From Rubellicoccus peritrichatus (lineage in GTDB: Bacteria > Verrucomicrobiota > Verrucomicrobiia > Opitutales > Cerasicoccaceae): DNA of 64,000 nt. Of this stretch, positions 62,672 to 64,000 are shown one piece after another. The stretch covers positions 3,901,001 to 3,965,000 of the forward strand of contig NZ_CP136920.1 in NCBI RefSeq assembly GCF_033100135.1. Reading direction: 5' to 3'. Position 1 is the first letter of the stretch, and every line of letters begins with the position of its first letter. The translations under genes and the position numbers were made by a program. Below the pieces are notes generated by a model. That model was not told the origin of the DNA. It worked only from the letters and a program-made list of their open reading frames with translations, and searched no databases.

Positions 62672-63172
62672 ATGAAATCTTACGTTATTCCATCAGTACT
62701 CATTAGCTCGTTAATTGCCGCAGGTGGAGGTTTTTTCGCAGGCCGCATGTCAGTACAAGCATTCGACGAGAAACTACCAGCTCAGCAAGATCAGATTGAA
62801 ATAAAAGAATCTGAATTAACACCGACACACATTGAAGTAGTTGAAGAAACGGACATTGCTATAGTCATCGATCCAATCCCGGAGACTGATGCCAATGATG
62901 AATCGTCGACAAAGCGTTTTTCGGAACGAGCAGCACAACCAATGCAAACACTTACAGATGTCCAAGGGCGGTCAATTACAGTGGAGATCCTGGAAGTTGA
63001 CAATCAGATGGTGAAAATCAAAAAAGACGATGGCCGAGAATACAGCATTCCATTAAAAAACTTAAGTGAAGAGGACGTCGCATTTTGCGAATACATCAGA
63101 GAAAAAAACACAAAATCGCCAAAGCCAACTAAAACAAGCGACATTGACTGGGATGCAATATTTGGATCATGA
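62672..63172 (+). CDS. Membrane-anchored protein with SHD1-like domain
   Basis: The 166-residue protein has an N-terminal uncleaved or signal helix ('VIPSVLISSLIAAGGGFFAGRMSV', about 4-27), an acidic spacer (about 40-85), and a SHD1-like module at about 90-145 ('LTDVQGRSITVEILEVDNQMVKIKKDDGREYSIPLKNLSEEDVAFCEYI'), the same kind seen in the secreted protease at 5719. The domain often follows a signal in PVC extracytoplasmic proteins, and its role is unknown. No partner genes adjoin it. Confidence 0.75.
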   Translation: MKSYVIPSVLISSLIAAGGGFFAGRMSVQAFDEKLPAQQDQIEIKESELTPTHIEVVEETDIAIVIDPIPETDANDESSTKRFSERAAQPMQTLTDVQGRSITVEILEVDNQMVKIKKDDGREYSIPLKNLSEEDVAFCEYIREKNTKSPKPTKTSDIDWDAIFGS

Positions 63173-63381
63173 CCAGAATTTGAGCACTCCTCATTACTGT
63201 TACAAACTTGCCACTCTCAAGGTAACAGCATCAGGCTATGATGCAATCGATCAGTTATCTCGCTTTCAAAGACTAGAACATTTAGCCTACTCCATTCCTC
63301 TCACAGAGGAATTACTGACCACATAAGGTTCAGCATTCTACATAATAGCTTTCGTGAGCCTGTAATCAACTTTTTCAGCCC

Positions 63382-63416
63382 TTGACATTCACTATCCATT
63401 TAATATTTATTAAATG
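63382..63416 (+). promoter_or_regulatory. Promoter with a palindromic operator overlapping the -10 region
   Basis: TTGACA (63382-63387) is a perfect -35 box; the 17-base spacer leads to ATTTAT (63405-63410) as a weak -10. CATTTAATATTTATTAAATG (63397-63416) is a perfect palindrome of two 8-base arms around ATTT and overlaps that -10, as expected for a repressor site of the GntR or LacI type. The SDR start codon follows at once at 63418, which would leave almost no leader. Confidence 0.55.
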
Positions 63417-63417
63417 A

Positions 63418-64000
63418 ATGCTTGAACACATCCCTTCTAGTGGCCTCATAGGCAAACGCGCCCTGGTAACCGCAGGAGGGCAAGGTATCGGCAAAGCGAT
63501 TGCCCTCGATCTACTGGCCTCCGGTTGCAATGTTATCGTCCATTACTTCTCCAGTGAGGTTGACTGTGACGCACTTCTTAGTGAAGCCAAAGCTCGGGAA
63601 GATGTCTGCTGCCAGTCCCTTCAGGCTGATCTGACTTCTCGACAGGAAGCCCGTTCTATGGTCCAACAGGCAATAAAGATTTTAGGTGGACTCGACATTC
63701 TGGTAAACAATGCCGGCTCAATCGTTGAGAGGCGCTACCTGGAAGAAGTGGATGAAGCCATTTGGCAAAAGATTATGACCCTGAATCTGGATTCAGCACT
63801 ATGGGTGACTCAGGCCGCACAAGACGCACTCATCGCTACTGGCTCTGCGGCCATCGTGAACCTAGCTTCACTGGCTGGAAGAAAAGGCGGCCATCCTGGT
63901 TCACTTGCCTACTCTACTTCAAAGGGAGCCATCCTGACCTGGACACGTGCATTGGCAAATGAACTTGGTCCCAAGGGCGTTCGTGTCAATGCCGTCGCCC
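63418..64000 (+). CDS. Short-chain dehydrogenase/reductase, cut by the window edge
   Basis: The frame is open from ATG 63418 to the window end, giving 194 residues. It has the classical SDR pattern: the nucleotide loop 'VTAGGQGIGKAIALDLL' (TGxxxGxG type, with A for T), 'LVNNAGS' (NNAG), catalytic Ser in 'IVNLASLAG' and 'YSTSKGA' (YxxxK), and 'RVNAVAP' as the window ends. A 245-residue enzyme is expected, so about 50 residues are missing. Substrate cannot be told; this type often oxidises or reduces sugar acids or acyl groups. Confidence 0.92.
   Translation, partial: MLEHIPSSGLIGKRALVTAGGQGIGKAIALDLLASGCNVIVHYFSSEVDCDALLSEAKAREDVCCQSLQADLTSRQEARSMVQQAIKILGGLDILVNNAGSIVERRYLEEVDEAIWQKIMTLNLDSALWVTQAAQDALIATGSAAIVNLASLAGRKGGHPGSLAYSTSKGAILTWTRALANELGPKGVRVNAVA

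Noticed and set aside
63066-63326. 86-residue open frame after the SHD1-like protein
   Set aside because: It overlaps the 3' end of the SHD1-like gene in another frame and has no start signal or motif.

Overview
The window looks like chromosomal DNA from a member of the Verrucomicrobiota, most likely a marine or aquatic Opitutales-type bacterium. The placement rests on sequence content. There is a 52-residue small basic protein of the kind restricted to the Planctomycetes-Verrucomicrobia-Chlamydiae group (27632-27790), a DUF1800/DUF1501 pair, a PEP-CTERM sorting tail on a giant repeat protein, and an orphan Gly/Pro-tailed prepilin. Genes are densely packed on both strands. No gene-free stretch exceeds about 250 bases, and I see no phage, insertion sequence, rRNA or CRISPR array. 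Both edges cut a gene: a YceH-like protein on the left and a short-chain dehydrogenase on the right.

Layout. 1-7650: mixed single genes (YceH-like, ParB-like, MYG1-like, CPXCG zinc-ribbon protein, stand-alone ovothiol-type methyltransferase, PfkB sugar kinase, PPK2, secreted trypsin-like protease). 7757-10462: tRNA-Gln and a pyrH-frr-proB run. 10484-15763: a PEP-CTERM protein built from five ~182-residue tandem repeats, and SppA. 15900-25795: a conserved protein of unknown function, the orphan prepilin, DUF2332, a coiled-coil membrane protein, galK, pcm, cupin, pyrD, an acid-tailed protein and a Wza-like export lipoprotein. 25805-29445: RNA and translation housekeeping (trmL, smpB, rpoZ with a TTG start, cutA, small basic protein, miaB). 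29512-41438: metabolic and envelope genes, including CysJ-like flavoprotein, DUF1800/DUF1501, a DegT aminotransferase and an MsbA-like ABC exporter.

41449-45386 is the most unusual block. It holds an MBOAT/wax-synthase-like acyltransferase, three paralogous four-helix membrane proteins, a DUF2071 protein, a GbsR/MarR-type regulator and an unlisted 49-residue basic protein. Three 18-bp palindromes with near-identical sequence and spacing lie before the regulator and before two of the membrane-protein genes, so the block looks like one self-regulated lipid or membrane regulon. 46499-57306 is a ten-gene type II secretion operon in the order G-H-I-J-K-L-M-D-E-F, without an obvious gspC or gspO. 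57991-62459 is an operon joining TerB, PspA/IM30, a small membrane protein, a YqiJ-like OB-fold protein and a YqiK-type flotillin; it ends at a clear rho-independent terminator and probably serves membrane integrity.

Two families of non-coding inverted repeats are visible: one at 36425-36518 with a half copy at 39616-39641, and another at 27879-28009. All family assignments come from reading motifs by eye. No database search or structure prediction was run.
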